Source of the DNA: Hippophae tibetana | Lineage: Eukaryota; Streptophyta; Magnoliopsida; Rosales; Elaeagnaceae | Assembly (NCBI GenBank): GCA_037013495.1 | Contig: CM072810.1 | Location: forward strand, 110,181,898-110,245,897 | Direction: 5' to 3' | DNA: 64,000 nt | Shown: piece after piece, positions 34,991-48,074 of the stretch | How the letters are laid out: every line of letters begins with the position of its first letter | Position numbering within the stretch: the first letter of the stretch is position 1 | Made by a program: the position numbers and the translations under genes | Notes under the pieces: generated by a model | Told to the model about the DNA's origin: nothing | Databases searched by the model: none | The model's input: the letters and a program-made list of their open reading frames with translations, nothing else

Positions 34991-37900
34991 TAAAAGTGAT
35001 AGTTAAGTTTATTAGTTATTTTTTTAACATTGTTATAAAAAAATGATTATATAATAATAAATAATTATTTTTTATATTTTAATTATTTTAATTCTTTAAG
35101 TTATAATTTATTTAAATTATAAGATACTTTATTTAATCTAATCGAAAAAAAAATTTATCATTATTAATTTTTTATAATAATAATACTAAACTTATTATTT
35201 TTATAATTAGTAAATGATATGGAAGATATTTTTATTTATGATTAATTTGGATTTTAATTTGGCTTATATGTCTTATCGTATTTAATATATTAAATTATAT
35301 TATATTATAATTAATATAATAGTATTTTATGATAAATTATATAATATAGATGAATATAATTAATTATAATAAAATATTTTTTATTATAAAATTTATTTAA
35401 GTAAGTATTTAATTTATTTTTATAGTTTTATTACATTTATAATAAAAAAATTATTTTTAATTTAAAATGAAAGAAAAATTAAGACTAAGTTAAGTATTGT
35501 TTAAATCAACACACTTTCTGATCGTATTAAATTTTTATATTATATTAGATATTCTTATTTTACAACGAAACACATTAATACTAATTTAAGTATCAAGTGT
35601 AATTTAAATTCATACATTCTGATAATATTAAATTTTTAGATAATCATAATATTTTATACTATATTATATATTTTGATGTCATAGCTAAACATATATTTGT
35701 ATAAAAGTTATACTATCATAATTTTTAATATTATGTAACAAATATGACCAAAAGGTTTTATTTTGCTTGCCATTTGGAATTTTGAATAGTACTTTATTGG
35801 GATGGGTATTTTAGTGTATCTTAATTAATGTATTAATAACTCAATATTGTTAAAATATTTCATTTTAATACTTAAATTTAAGTATTAATATTTTTTTTCC
35901 TTTTTGAATAATAACTGGATTTATTTTTCAAAATATCCTTTAACCTTTTAATAAAAGGCTTTTCTTTTTAAAAATTAAGTTTAACACTTCCTATTAAAAG
36001 TTATAAAAAAATAAGGAATTGTTAATTTTTTCATACCTTTTAAAAAATAATATAAAAAAATACTAAAATAATATGACATTTTAACAATTTTATTGGATCT
36101 GAAAATATTTTCAGCAAGTAACTGATAAGAATAAATTAAGAAAACATGCAAACATTATAAATTTTATTTATTAATATTTTATTTTTGAAAAAAAATCTAT
36201 TCGTTAATTTTTAAATAGTAGATGTCGAAGCCTAATCTTTAAGAGAAAAAAATGTCAAAATTCAATTAGATATAAACAAATTATAAACGAATAATCTCTA
36301 TCGTGTATAGTACCCTTAATCTATAAAAAAAAAGTCAATTTTTATTAATAATGATGTAAAACAATGATAACAATTATTATTTTTAAGTTTTAATTAATTC
36401 TAAAAAAAATCCTTAAAGAACTAAAAGAATATTTTGGAATTTTTTTTTATTATTATTCAAAAATAACAAAAAGTGTACAAATATTTAAATTAAAATATTA
36501 AGATTAAATTTTTAAAAATATATGACATTTTGGATACTAAAATGTTTACTTGTTACAACAAAGATACCAAACCCAAGTTCATAACATGTATTTTACGTAT
36601 TAAATTGGACAATCATATTTGTAGGAATTTAAGAAAATGAAAGAGATAATAACAAATAAAAATAGTTTCTTTAAAATTTATAATCACCTAAATAATATCT
36701 ATTATATTCAGTTAATATATATTCAATTTAAAAATATTATTTGTTTTTTAATTTTTTAAAATAATTTAATAATTAAAAGGTGTACCAATAATTAAATTCG
36801 TGTACTAAACAAAATTTCTTAATAAAATTAGACATAAAAAACCATAATATATTAATAGGTCACCAATTCTTAAGTCATTTTATTTGTATTATCATGACAA
36901 TTTGATCACTTAATTTTTACAAAAAATACATAAATTATTTGATTTTTAAAATTGTGACACTTTTACATAACTTCATAGTTATGAGACTAAGATATTCATT
37001 TTCTATAATATAAAAAATATTTTAGTCACATAACTATTAAATTATGTGATTAAAGTGTCCTAATTTTAAAAATGAAGTGACTCATGTATTCTTTATAAAA
37101 ACTAAATATTTAAAGTATATAAATAACACAAACAAAGTTACCTTTAGGATAATTTTTCCTATAGTAATTAGGATATCAAACTCCATACAACAATAACTAA
37201 AAAAAATTAAATTTATTGATCATGTTTGTGTGCCAATTCATTAACATTATCATTATTAATCCAAAGTTAAAATATTTAACAAAATATCATAAAAATTAAG
37301 AACAATAAATTAAAATTATTTATTATAATTTTAGAATAACATATTATCATATTATAAAATGTTAATCCCACAAATTTTTATTTTAACAGTTTTATTAATT
37401 AATAATATTAAATTATAATTAATTACAATACTTAAAAATTCAATTAATACACTTTTAATATGATAGTTATAAATATGTACTATTTAATTTATCATAACTT
37501 TTACATATTATAAAATATGTATTCATACCATTTTTTTGTTACCTTTCAAGAAATATGACAATAATTTGTTTTTTGCTATTATCTTTTTTCTCTATAAATT
37601 TCCACAAATGTTATCGTTTAATTTGTAACATAGAAGACATGTGATCCATTTTGATAAAAAAATAAAAATAAAAACTAATTAAAATAATTAAAAGTGAAGC
37701 CAATACTTAAAATAGAGCATTAAATTATTATCTTTTTAACAACATGAAATATAAAAAATAATAAGACATTAATTATTATACTATTAAGATACCAATTCAT
37801 TGCAGGTCTAATATTTTTAATAGTTAAATATAAACGATTAAAATATTATCATATTTAAATTATACTAATATAAAAGGTGTGTGATAGTAGAAGTTAATAA

Positions 37901-38581
37901 ATTTTTTGTTTGTAGCATTAAAAGTGACGTTATAAATTTTATATATATTTATTAATTTAGTAATTATTTATATTAAAATATTTTTTTAAATACAATTAAA
38001 AGAATAATTTTTAAAAAATATAAAAAAATTAAGTCTGTGGATCATTAGTATTACTTTTTAAAATTTGATGAATTAAATTATCATATTAATAATATTAAAT
38101 ATTCTAATTATAATAAATAATAAATTGCTATTGCATTTATCCTTAATATAAATTGTGATAAAAAAATTATATTTTTTTGGAGTTGATATAAAAAACTATG
38201 TATTAATTAAACAACCGAATATATTCGAATCCAGCCAAAATTATTGGTATGGATAGGTTTGTCCGCTCCAATACCTTAAGATAAGTTGAATAATTAAACC
38301 AACTACATTGTGTATTATTTGTTAGTATACGGAAAAGCGTTTTTCCATTAATTGTAAAATATACTAATATAATGCTTATAAATATTGTAATACTTATAAA
38401 TATTAACATACCTATTTTATTTTGAGATTAATAATATAAGATTAAATTGTTAATGTTTCTTATATATTATGTGAAATTTACATTATATTAAAGTTTTATT
38501 CGATCAATTAATCCAAAAGAATAACGAGTCACATTTTAATGAAACATTAATCACACTAATATAATGTTTATAAATATTATA
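34991..38581. other. Gene-free AT-rich region
   Basis: Extremely AT-rich. No coding frame of interest and no RNA gene seen. It contains a foldback element at about 36858-37150. Confidence 0.6.
36858..37150. mobile_element. Foldback (MITE-like) element, about 290 bp
   Basis: The left arm (about 36858-36990) and the right arm (about 37019-37150) are imperfect reverse complements over most of their length. For example, TTTTTAAAATTGTGACAC on the left pairs with the complement of GTGTCCTAATTTTAAAAA on the right. No coding capacity. Target duplication and family not determined. Confidence 0.6.
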
Positions 38582-38586
38582 ATACT

Positions 38587-39065
38587 TGTTGAATATTGGC
38601 TTTAAAAGTAACAAATTAGTGGCATAATTTAAGAAAATTAGTGGCTTAATTTGTGACATGATTTAAGGAAATTATTGGCATAATTTAAGAAAATTAGTAA
38701 TTTAATTTAAAGCTTAAATTATGGCACAATTTAGGGAAATAGAGCTTTACTTCATATATAAATAGTAAAGAGTTCATGTATTGAAGAACAAGGCAAAAAT
38801 CAGAAAAAATCAGAGATAGCATAAGCAAACCCAAAGAAAGAAAATATTTAGTGAGTTTGAGAATTTTCTACGAGTTTAGGAAAATACTTGAGAGATATTA
38901 TTAATGAGAAAATTTGTATATGTATTCTGTATATTTCCTACTTAGTTCAAATAATATCTGCTGCTTCTCGTAGATCTAGGAAAATTACTGAACCACGTAA
39001 ATTTTGTGTCTTTTTACCGCTTTGATATATTCATATACCGTCATTTATTGCTTCCGTGCACAACA
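38587..39065 (+). mobile_element. Solo LTR with 5-bp target duplication ATACT
   Basis: Begins TGTTGAATATTGGC and ends CCGTGCACAACA, with ATACT on both sides (38582-38586 and 39066-39070). Length is 479 bp. Its left half carries several GGCATAATTTAAGAAAATTAG repeats (first 20 bases conserved). CATATATAAATAG near 38754 is a likely TATA box. No internal sequence is attached, so it fits recombination between two LTRs. A diverged relative lies at 49538-49954. Confidence 0.88.
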
Positions 39066-39549
39066 ATACTTAAATTTTTTGAGTTTAACGTTTTAAGATT
39101 TGATAATTTATATTATTTATAAGTTAACAAAATTATATATATATATTTAAATATGATCACATATTTGTTTAGAAAAAAATTATTATATTTTTAAAATAAT
39201 TATTGCATATTTGTTAGTTTTATAGGAAAAAAATTAGTGTATTATATATTCTTAATTTCATAGATTGATTTCCAAATTTTATTTATTGGGCAAAACACCT
39301 TTTGCTACTTTCATATCTTTTTATTGAATAGAGATGGTTTGAATCTTAGTAATAAGTATGATTTATTTATTATTATATTTTTTTTAAGAACAAATAACCC
39401 ATTACTAAATATCAACCGAATTAATCAAAACTGATTATACAAGTTAGGTGTCAATTTCATTGTATACTTTACATAGAATTGGTTCGGTTCTATCAGAGAC
39501 ATAGATAAACCGATTGTGTTAGTTCGGTTAGGCAATTAGGAAAACAAAC

Positions 39550-40790
39550 TAATTAAACCGTACCCCACCAATACATGTATATTAACTTAATAAGCTATTC
39601 ACAAATAGATCGGGGAAGTAGGAAACATTACACATATTTTGGTACAGTTGAGGTAATAGACTTTAACTAAATTTCTCTTCATGCCAGAGGAAGAAAATTG
39701 GAATACTATGAACTTAATCTTTTTTTGCACGTTCACGTAAGAAATTGAAAGCTTTTATCCTTATCTTATCGATCAACGAAAGAGAATCGAGTATTTATCA
39801 ACACCATCCAATTGAAAAATTGACACCAAATCCATTAAATCTAGATCTCTTTATTTTATGATATATGACGGTTAATCTCTTCGTTTATAGCGGGGTAGAA
39901 TATATTCCATGTGACACGAGTCTATTTTGGTTTATAACTGTAAGTTCAACAAATTCACGATCATAATTTTACAGTTCAATGAAATTTACGATTTTACTTC
40001 TGGAAAGAAATCCTAAAACATGTCGTATTATTTAGATAGCGTTCACCCCTTATAAACACACCACCACTTAGCTTTCTAAGTAGTGTGGAACATATGTAAA
40101 TACAATGTATCATTTTATTCGACGTATTGACACTAAAAAATATGGAGGAACTCATTAACAAATTGAATCTCTATCAACTTAACTTTATAAAATACAAAGG
40201 AAACATCTACTAAGAAAATATGTAAAATTGGTAGACTTAACCTACTCATCTTAATTCCTTAAATGCATAGATTATGCATGACAAACATTCAACACAAATA
40301 ATAAACAAATAGGTTGAGATTAAGTCACCTTGTTTAATCTCGCGCTCTAGTTTGAAGAAACGGTCACCATGCAACACATGTATAGGATATTGATGAGATG
40401 CATGCTTTAACTCAACTAACAATTTTTTCCTCAAAACCAAGCTTTCACGTAATTTACATCACATAATTCTATTCAATTCGATCATACGTTTTATTCATGT
40501 CTAACTTAAACCTGACATGCCATTTCTTACCCCTACGACGTGAGCAAGATGATGATACAACTCTTAAGCCATTAATACATTATTACTAATGAATTGTTGT
40601 TTCACAAAAGGAGCCTGAAGCTTACTAATAACATGAGGTAATACATCTTGTAATTACTTTGACAAAATCTTTGAAATTATTTTATAAGTTGTGGAACACA
40701 AACTAATGGGATGAAATTTATCAACGGAAGTTGTTAATTTTATAACACTGTAATAAATGGGAGTGTTAAAGAGACATTTTTCTCGGCCCA
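39550..40790 (-). pseudogene. LINE (non-LTR retrotransposon) reverse transcriptase remnant
   Basis: Minus-strand translations, in shifting frames and with stops, show the ordered landmarks of plant L1-type reverse transcriptase. These are FHPISLCSTTYKIISKIL (about 40720-40660), QAPFV and NNVLMA (about 40600), KLDMNKTYDRIE (about 40500-40460), REIKQGDLISTYLFIICVE (about 40330-40270), and further on CFLLPRSIC and YMYWWG (about 39640-39560). The catalytic FADD box is not recognisable. Many stops and frameshifts make it long dead. No poly-A tail or target duplication was located. Confidence 0.75.
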
Positions 40791-40799
40791 TTTTTAGGC

Positions 40800-43700
40800 T
40801 GGGATTCTAAAAGATTTAGTGGTAGTTTTTAAGAATAATAGCTCATTTTATTCTTGTTTTTTTCTTATCTCTTGGCATTGTTTCTCTCTTCTTCTATCTT
40901 TCACTATTCCTTCAATATGATTTTATTAATGTTTTAGAGTCATTTACTATTTTGTGACGGTTTGTTCCATCTAATTTTGTATTAGGTATAATATTCTTTT
41001 GGTTTTATCTTTGTACAAATATTATTTCATAATAGATATGATTATTATCCTCTTTTAAGTTGTGTGTTTTATAGTTCAAACCACATATATTTGCGCGTTC
41101 TTTTGTTTTTTACAATTTTTAGTTATTTATTGTTTTTATCTTTAATTCAATATTACGTTTAATTCATACACTAAATTTTTTATAGTAAATTGTGAGTATA
41201 AATTTATAATATTATTAACTTTATCAAAAGACAAGGAAGAAAGTGTTTGACCTAACTAATTTAATTATAGTTGCCGACGTATTATTCATTCATTACAACT
41301 ACATGCTACCTTATTTTTGTTAGCATCACTGCATTAAATTAGTGTGGATAATGAAATTTTGTGATTCAAACCTGATAATCCATATCGCTACTTAAAGGCT
41401 AACGTAAGAACATCAACACCTCATGATCGATTGAGATGTATAATAAACAAACAAAATATTAGTTGCATATACTTTCATACTCAATTTTCACACCTTTATT
41501 TCATACTCAATGTTTTTAAGATAAATAAAAACATTAATTGTACAAAAAAAAATATTAAAGATGCATAAATTTACCCTAATATTTATTATGATATAACTGT
41601 TTTAGAGAATGAAACTGAGAAAGTTACCAAATATATATGCATATACTGTTACTTCATTTATACAGATAGCACAGCACAGGTGGCATGACACCATTGGAAA
41701 CTAGCTACAAAATGAGAGGGTGTGTAATGGGCTCCCTGTAAGAGTACGGTAGTGAAATGAGATTGGTGTCAGACTGACATGCTAAGCTGGTGAAGAGGAC
41801 AACTACACGGACTGTTGATCATGCGGGTTGGTGGGTCTTTTGGTTGTTGATCTAGGCTCGATGCCTATGGGTCTTATTAGCCCAGATACCAAAGAGAGAT
41901 AAATTAACTTTAATTATTCATTTCATTAAAAAAAAAATTAACATATGACATATTATAATTAATATAATTATAAATTTATATGCATTCAATATTTGATTTA
42001 ATTATAGATACAAAGACCCATTTAGACATATTCATTTATATGTTGTATGGGTTTTCTCTGTTTAATTAACCCGGAGGAAAGTAACAGAAACCTACTAAGG
42101 GAAGCTGACACATTACTAGCTAGCTCTTTGCAATTCTTAAGAATATTTATAAATATAACTGTAATTAATTTAGTAAGAATTTAATAAACTTAATGTAACA
42201 TAGAAACTAGAATAGTTTAGGAATTAGGATGAAGTATCTTTTTCTATGTAGGCAACAGGTATGCCTCAGACCAGACCTTTGTAATGGGGAGGGAGTAGGA
42301 GTTAAGAATGTTATGGACCCATTTATTTAGACATATTCATTGAGTAAAACACCACAACTAAATAAATATTTTTTATTTCTTGTTCATTTCAAACTTTTCT
42401 TTAACGACTGAACTTAAATGAACATTACACACCTTTTTAATAATCTCAAGTATTTATTTATTTATTTCTGGTTATAACTTCTCAATCTTGTTAATAGTTA
42501 GTTGTTCTAAATATATTTTAATTTATCTCTTAATTAATGTAACTATAACTAATTAATATATATATCGATGCCACTGAGTCCTTAATTCATGTTGCTTGCT
42601 CCTTATAATTAGAATAATTAATTAAGGTTTAATTATGACCATATTTCATTTTTAACAGAATTAGGGTCATGTCATGGCTAATATCCCACTTCTCAAGGTT
42701 TTTTTTCCATATATAATTTAGTCAATTTTTTTGATTTCGTTGTATATGCATGCACCGCAAGAAGGAGAAAAAAGAGTGCAGAAGATTAAAACTGGAGAGA
42801 TTTTACTTGAGAGTGTAAAAAGAGAGAAATTATAATGGTATATAGAGATAAATATAAGTTTAATATGTTGAAATTATATACGAAACTTAATAGTTGAATA
42901 GGCAAATGTAATTATAGTCTCTCACGTATGCAAGATAGCTTAGTTTTGTTAATTTGTTATTTTTTTATAGTAATTTTGTTCTTATGTTATAAAAACTGTT
43001 ACAATTTAAGTATAAATAATCATTTTTTTTTATTTTTATCAATTTTATGATTATTGTTATATATTATTAAAAATAATCTATGAAATTTATATCTCATTAA
43101 CAATTAAAAAATAAAAATAAAAAATTGATCATTTATCATTTTATTGTTATTTTAAAACAAAAAAACTAAATTGATACAAAAATTAACAAATAAATTAAAT
43201 TGTGCTTCTTGACATAGTAGAATTGATAAAAAAAAATTGACGAAAATAAAAAATTTGAAGAACGTAAACTGAATATAATTGTACACGTATTTTTTTAATT
43301 ATATTTATTTGTAATCGTATTAATTATATTACAATTATAATTGATATAATAGTTTTTATTTTATACCATTATTTAAATCAGTTATATTTATTAATAATAT
43401 TATTTCATATTATTTATTATTATCGATAGTAAATTGAATTTTTATAGGTTATAAATATCATTTGAAGATGATGCAAGGTGACATGTAGCTAGCATAAATA
43501 TATGCAAATTTATGCAGTTAACAGTTTTAACATGTAAATGACTAATCTAGCGTTACTTAAATTTCAATCAACTAAATTAGAAAGGAACCCAAAAGAAATA
43601 AATTTTAGTACAATCATCGAAAATCATGGTAAGGTTTTAGCAAACTTTACAAAGGATGATGAATTAAATAATTTTTTTTAATGTAAAGTTGAGATTTATA

Positions 43701-44900
43701 TGTAAAAAATTTACATGTGTAGAAAGAGGAAGTTAAATTATACTTAAAATTTCCACGTATAAGTAAGTAAATTCCACACAAACTTGTAATACATTATAAA
43801 TTTGTGTGTTCTTTTTCACATAAATATGTATCAGATGTGTAAAATTAATTTTTTTAAATGAATAATGACCTATATATATTTAAAATAAGATTAACTTAAA
43901 CTATATTATAAATATTAGTATAACTCTATATTGTTTAATGATTTTGTCCTAAAATTATTTGGGAGAAAGGAAAACTGATATATTTAGAGAAGATGAAAAT
44001 AAGGGTTTAGTACCTTTGTAGTACCCCTATTATTGTTTGTTTTGATATATTTTTTTTATTTTTATTTTCAATTATGATATATCAAATATCCTTATTTAAA
44101 GACATAATTATTTTGATCAAATTTAACAGTAATCACAAGGAATTAAGATAGGTACCAATTATTATTGAGTCTAATAAAAAAAATGGGGAACTAAACACCT
44201 AAATAAGGATATTTGATATATTTTATGTGAAAATAAAGATAAAAAAGAGTACTATAGAGATATTTTAAATATTTTAATTACTTATCTTATAATATTTTAA
44301 TTTATTTTTTTAAATAAATATAAAATATAAAATATTTTTATATTTATATGTATTGAATGAGGTAATTAATTTAAAAAATAAATAATTGATTGTTTTGATA
44401 TTGTTGAAAGTTTATTTTCATAATTTTATTAATCTATAATTTTTGTGAATTTTTTCCAATGTTTCCGTCAATAATATTAATATCCTTTATATATTTATAA
44501 AATTTAAATCTCAATATTTTTACAGATTTCTATGTTTAAAACGTTTATACAGATTCATGGTAATACAAATCAACCCCTGTCTTAATCTGCATATTAAGAG
44601 AATAAGTAGTCCAAATTACTCCTGCTTGTTTTGATTTATTTTCTTGAATAAATTATTAATTTACTCCCTTTCTTCAAAAGTAGAAAAAGACAAGATCTCA
44701 GGTCATTTCTTTCAGGTGATAGACAAAGAAAAGTGTTTCTCTCATTTACATATATATGTTCTATTTATATGGATTTTGCTTGAAAACCAAGACGAAAAAT
44801 ATAAATAAATAAATATGAAACCTACATATCACCAACCGAATATTAAGTGTAATATTATATATTCCTCCTTAATAAAACTCACGTTAATAAATTTAGAAGC
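40800..44900. other. Gene-free region upstream of the DNA glycosylase gene
   Basis: About 4 kb, AT-rich, without a supported gene. A GC-richer patch at 41660-41885 and a foldback element at 44019-44275 stand out. The last part must contain the promoter of the glycosylase gene. Confidence 0.55.
44019..44275. mobile_element. Foldback (MITE-like) element, about 260 bp
   Basis: The left arm (about 44019-44099) contains ATATATCAAATATCCTTATT and the right arm (about 44198-44275) contains AATAAGGATATTTGATATAT. The arms pair imperfectly over about 80 bases around a roughly 100-bp loop. No coding capacity and no target duplication identified. Confidence 0.55.
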
Positions 44901-44910
44901 CTTTACTACC

Positions 44911-44965
44911 TTTATAAATCTCAAACCAAATTAGCATCTTATACTCACTTATGACAAAGAGCTAA
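44911..44965 (+). promoter_or_regulatory. TATA box and four-codon upstream ORF of the glycosylase gene
   Basis: TTTATAAAT at 44911-44919 lies about 95 bp before the start codon. ATG ACA AAG AGC TAA (44951-44965) is a minimal upstream open reading frame encoding MTKS, ending 42 bp before the main ATG, if transcription starts upstream of it. Confidence 0.45.
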
Positions 44966-45007
44966 GCTTTGTCTTTTATTTATTTTTTTTTATTTTTTTC
45001 TCCTAAC

Positions 45008-48000
45008 ATGTCTAAGGCAAATGATATAGGGAGGCAATTTCTTGAGAAGAAGAACAATAATACTAAAGGGAAGGAAAAAACAAGCTCTAGCCTTTTGTCT
45101 AAACACCTTAAGAGAATTTACCCAATTGGGCTTCAAAGAAGCAATTCATCTCTTTCTCTATCTTCTTTATCTTTGTCTCTATCAGAAAACTCAAATGACT
45201 CATCTTCTACTGAATTCACTTCTCCATTAGATCAGAAAATCTCATTAGCATTGCGTTTGATAAAATCACCTAGAAGAAAAGAATCCCAAGAAGCTAAAAT
45301 TTTACAGCTGCAAAACCAAGATGTTAACCCTGAAGAATTGAAGAGGTGCAATTGGATAACAAAGAATAGTGGTAAGTTTTTAATTAGGATTATATAATTT
45401 GTGTTAATTGAATTAATCCATTTTTGAAAACATCAATAACAGTTTTTTATTTGATACATTTATATAAGCTGCATCACATCATTTGTGATAAATAGTATTT
45501 TTTTTTTTTTTGAAGATACCATGGTAGTCTTTAATCTTCATCTTGAAGTTTCATATTTACCATATAGATTCTGATAATCTAAGAGCTTAGTTTGAATTGC
45601 TTCTAGTCTTGATCGAAATTACTTTTAAATTGATCAATTTGTTTTTAAGGATACTTGTTAAAGACATGTGAATTATTTTTCCACTTTTATATTTTTCTCT
45701 TTGGCTAATTTCTACTAACATATTAAAATAAAAAAACAAAATCAAATTTCTTAAATTTTCAAGTTGAAAGTTGAAAGTAAAAGTAAATTTATTAAAATAT
45801 ATATTTATTTATTATTTAATACATTTATTAGCAAAATACACTACTTAATTTAAAAACCCTTTTCACTTATAAAATATATAGACCCAACATATCATTACTT
45901 TAAAATATAAATGCATTTTTATCTAAAATTATTTTTAAGTATGATTTAAATTTTTATATATAAAATAGATTTGACTATCTCTAAAATAAGAGCTCTCAAA
46001 ATTTTATAAAGTATTTATTTATACTTTTAAGAAAATTACTAGTAAATATTACTCCTACTTTTTGGAACCAGTTGTAATAATTTTATGTCAAACCTAAAAA
46101 TAGTTCTTTTGAAGAGAGTTTTGATCAAACTGACTTTCATTTAAACCACGTTGAAGATAAGAACATGCCCTAAGTTACCTAAATGTATCTTTATCAAAGT
46201 TTCAATTGAAGTTGATAAAACAATGGTGTTTCATGACTTTCATGGTTAGGCAGTTGAGACGTGAAATCTAAAGAAAATAGTACAATAATACTTTCAGAAA
46301 TTGATAGTTATAAAAATGTGAATATAAATAAAGATACTAATGCTATAGTATAAATTATAAACCCTACTCATTTATGTTATCTTCAAGCAAATAATTAATG
46401 GATCAAATAAATAATATAACAAAGTCAACTCTGTTTTTATACCTAATCTTTCAGAATATGAATTCTGCAGAATAATTATATAATTTATTTTGCAACTTGG
46501 GTTTTTGAAAATATAAATGAAAATTATAAAATAGTTGAAGATTAGATAAAGATATTGATAAAAATGTATGGTGCAGACAAAGTTTATGTAGCGTTTCATG
46601 ATGAATGTTGGGGAGTTCCAGTTTATGATGACAAGTAAGTCAGTTTTGTTAAATTATTTATTTAATTGTTATATAAGCTATTTTTTTTAATCTTCAATAA
46701 ATTATAAAACAGTCAATTATTTGAGCTGCTTGCAATGTCTGGAATGTTGATGGATTACAATTGGACTGAAATTCTCAAAAGAAGAGAGCTCTTCAGGTAT
46801 GTTTGCATACAACCAGTATATATATATATATATAACCTGAAAAAGAATCGTGTGAAATCTTAACATGTATTATCATTTTTTTTTCAATAAACAATATTTT
46901 TGTATGATTCGAATCCATAATTTAAAACGTAAGAATAATGAGTCTTACCACCAACGAATCACTTAGGTAACATGTATTAGTTTGTATATAAAATGCATAT
47001 TAAAAATAAGTAATTTTTGGCATCAAAACACCTGTGGAGGCTTAATTTTATGCTATGTACATTTTTATGGATTTATAGATTAATAATGTTGAAATGAAGT
47101 TTAGTGTTTGGTTTATAACACAGGGAAGCTTTTTCTGGTTTTGATCCAAATGTTGTTGCTAAAATGGGGGAGACAGAGATCACTGATATATCTTCTAACA
47201 AAGCAATCATGTTAGCTGAGAGCAGAGTAAGATGCATAGTAGACAATTCCAAATGCATATTAAAGGCAAGTTCAATAATGCACTTCCATGTTGTTTGCCT
47301 TCAATATTTTTTAATTCATTTAGAATTACTTGTTGAACAAAAGTGAAACTAAGGGTTTATTTATTTATGCTTATAAGATTATTAAAAATTACTTTTGAAT
47401 TAAAAAATATATATTTGAAACAACGCAAAAAAAATTGCAAGAAACGTTGCACATATTATGCTTCCAAAAAAAAAGTGATTTTATTCTTTTAATAGAAACA
47501 CAAATAAACAAATCTTAATTATATCAAAGTCATATCGGTATGTTTGTATCTGATTCTAAGATTCTGTAAAAACGTTGTTGACAGCGAAAAGAGCTTCGTG
47601 ACCAAAACATGAAAAAAAATTATAAGAAACACTTCCATGGTTTCAAAAAGCACATTTTTGTGCTTCCTTCCTATGTTTTTTTTTCCTAAACCACTTTTAA
47701 CATAAACACATCAAATTGAGACCTTCATATCCATGATCTCTTGTAGTATATGAATTTGGTTACTCACAAAAATTTCACTATGATTGAAATTGTAGATTGC
47801 AAGGGAATATGGGTCTTTTGGAGGCTACATGTGGAGTTATGTGAATCACAAACCAGTAATAAACAGATTCAAATACCCAAAAAATGTTCCAATAAGGACT
47901 CCAAAAGCAGAAGCCTTGAGCAAGGACTTGTTAAAACGTGGGTTTCGTTTGGTTGGGCCTGTGATTGTGTATTCATTCATTCAAGCTGCTGGCTTGACAA

Positions 48001-48074
48001 TCGATCATCTCGTAGATTGTTATAGATACAGTGAATGTGTAAATCTCGCTGAAAGACCTTGGAGGCACTTTTAG
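45008..48074 (+). CDS. DNA-3-methyladenine glycosylase I (TAG family), five exons
   Basis: Proposed exons 45008-45371, 46577-46634, 46713-46796, 47124-47265 and 47796-48074 give 308 aa. The protein would excise 3-methyladenine from DNA in base-excision repair; plant TAG homologues are mostly reported as nuclear. Residues 1-110 are a plant-type Ser-rich extension; the TAG domain follows. All four zinc ligands known from the bacterial enzyme have counterparts: C114 in KRCNW, H129 in AFHDECWG, and H287 and C291 in IDHLVDCYRY. Other family signatures are WGVPVYDD, W..ILKRRELF, SYVNHKP and KRGFRLVGPVIVYSFIQAAGL. Introns 1-3 are GT-AG. Intron 4 starts GCAAGT, a GC donor; a competing in-frame splice (GT two codons later with a later AG) would remove one residue. 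The frame remains open upstream of 45008, but only from a TTG. Confidence 0.9.

Noticed and set aside
44969..45007. Upstream extension of the glycosylase first exon.
   Set aside because: The frame is open but has only a TTG, with no ATG before 45008. The residues are leader sequence.
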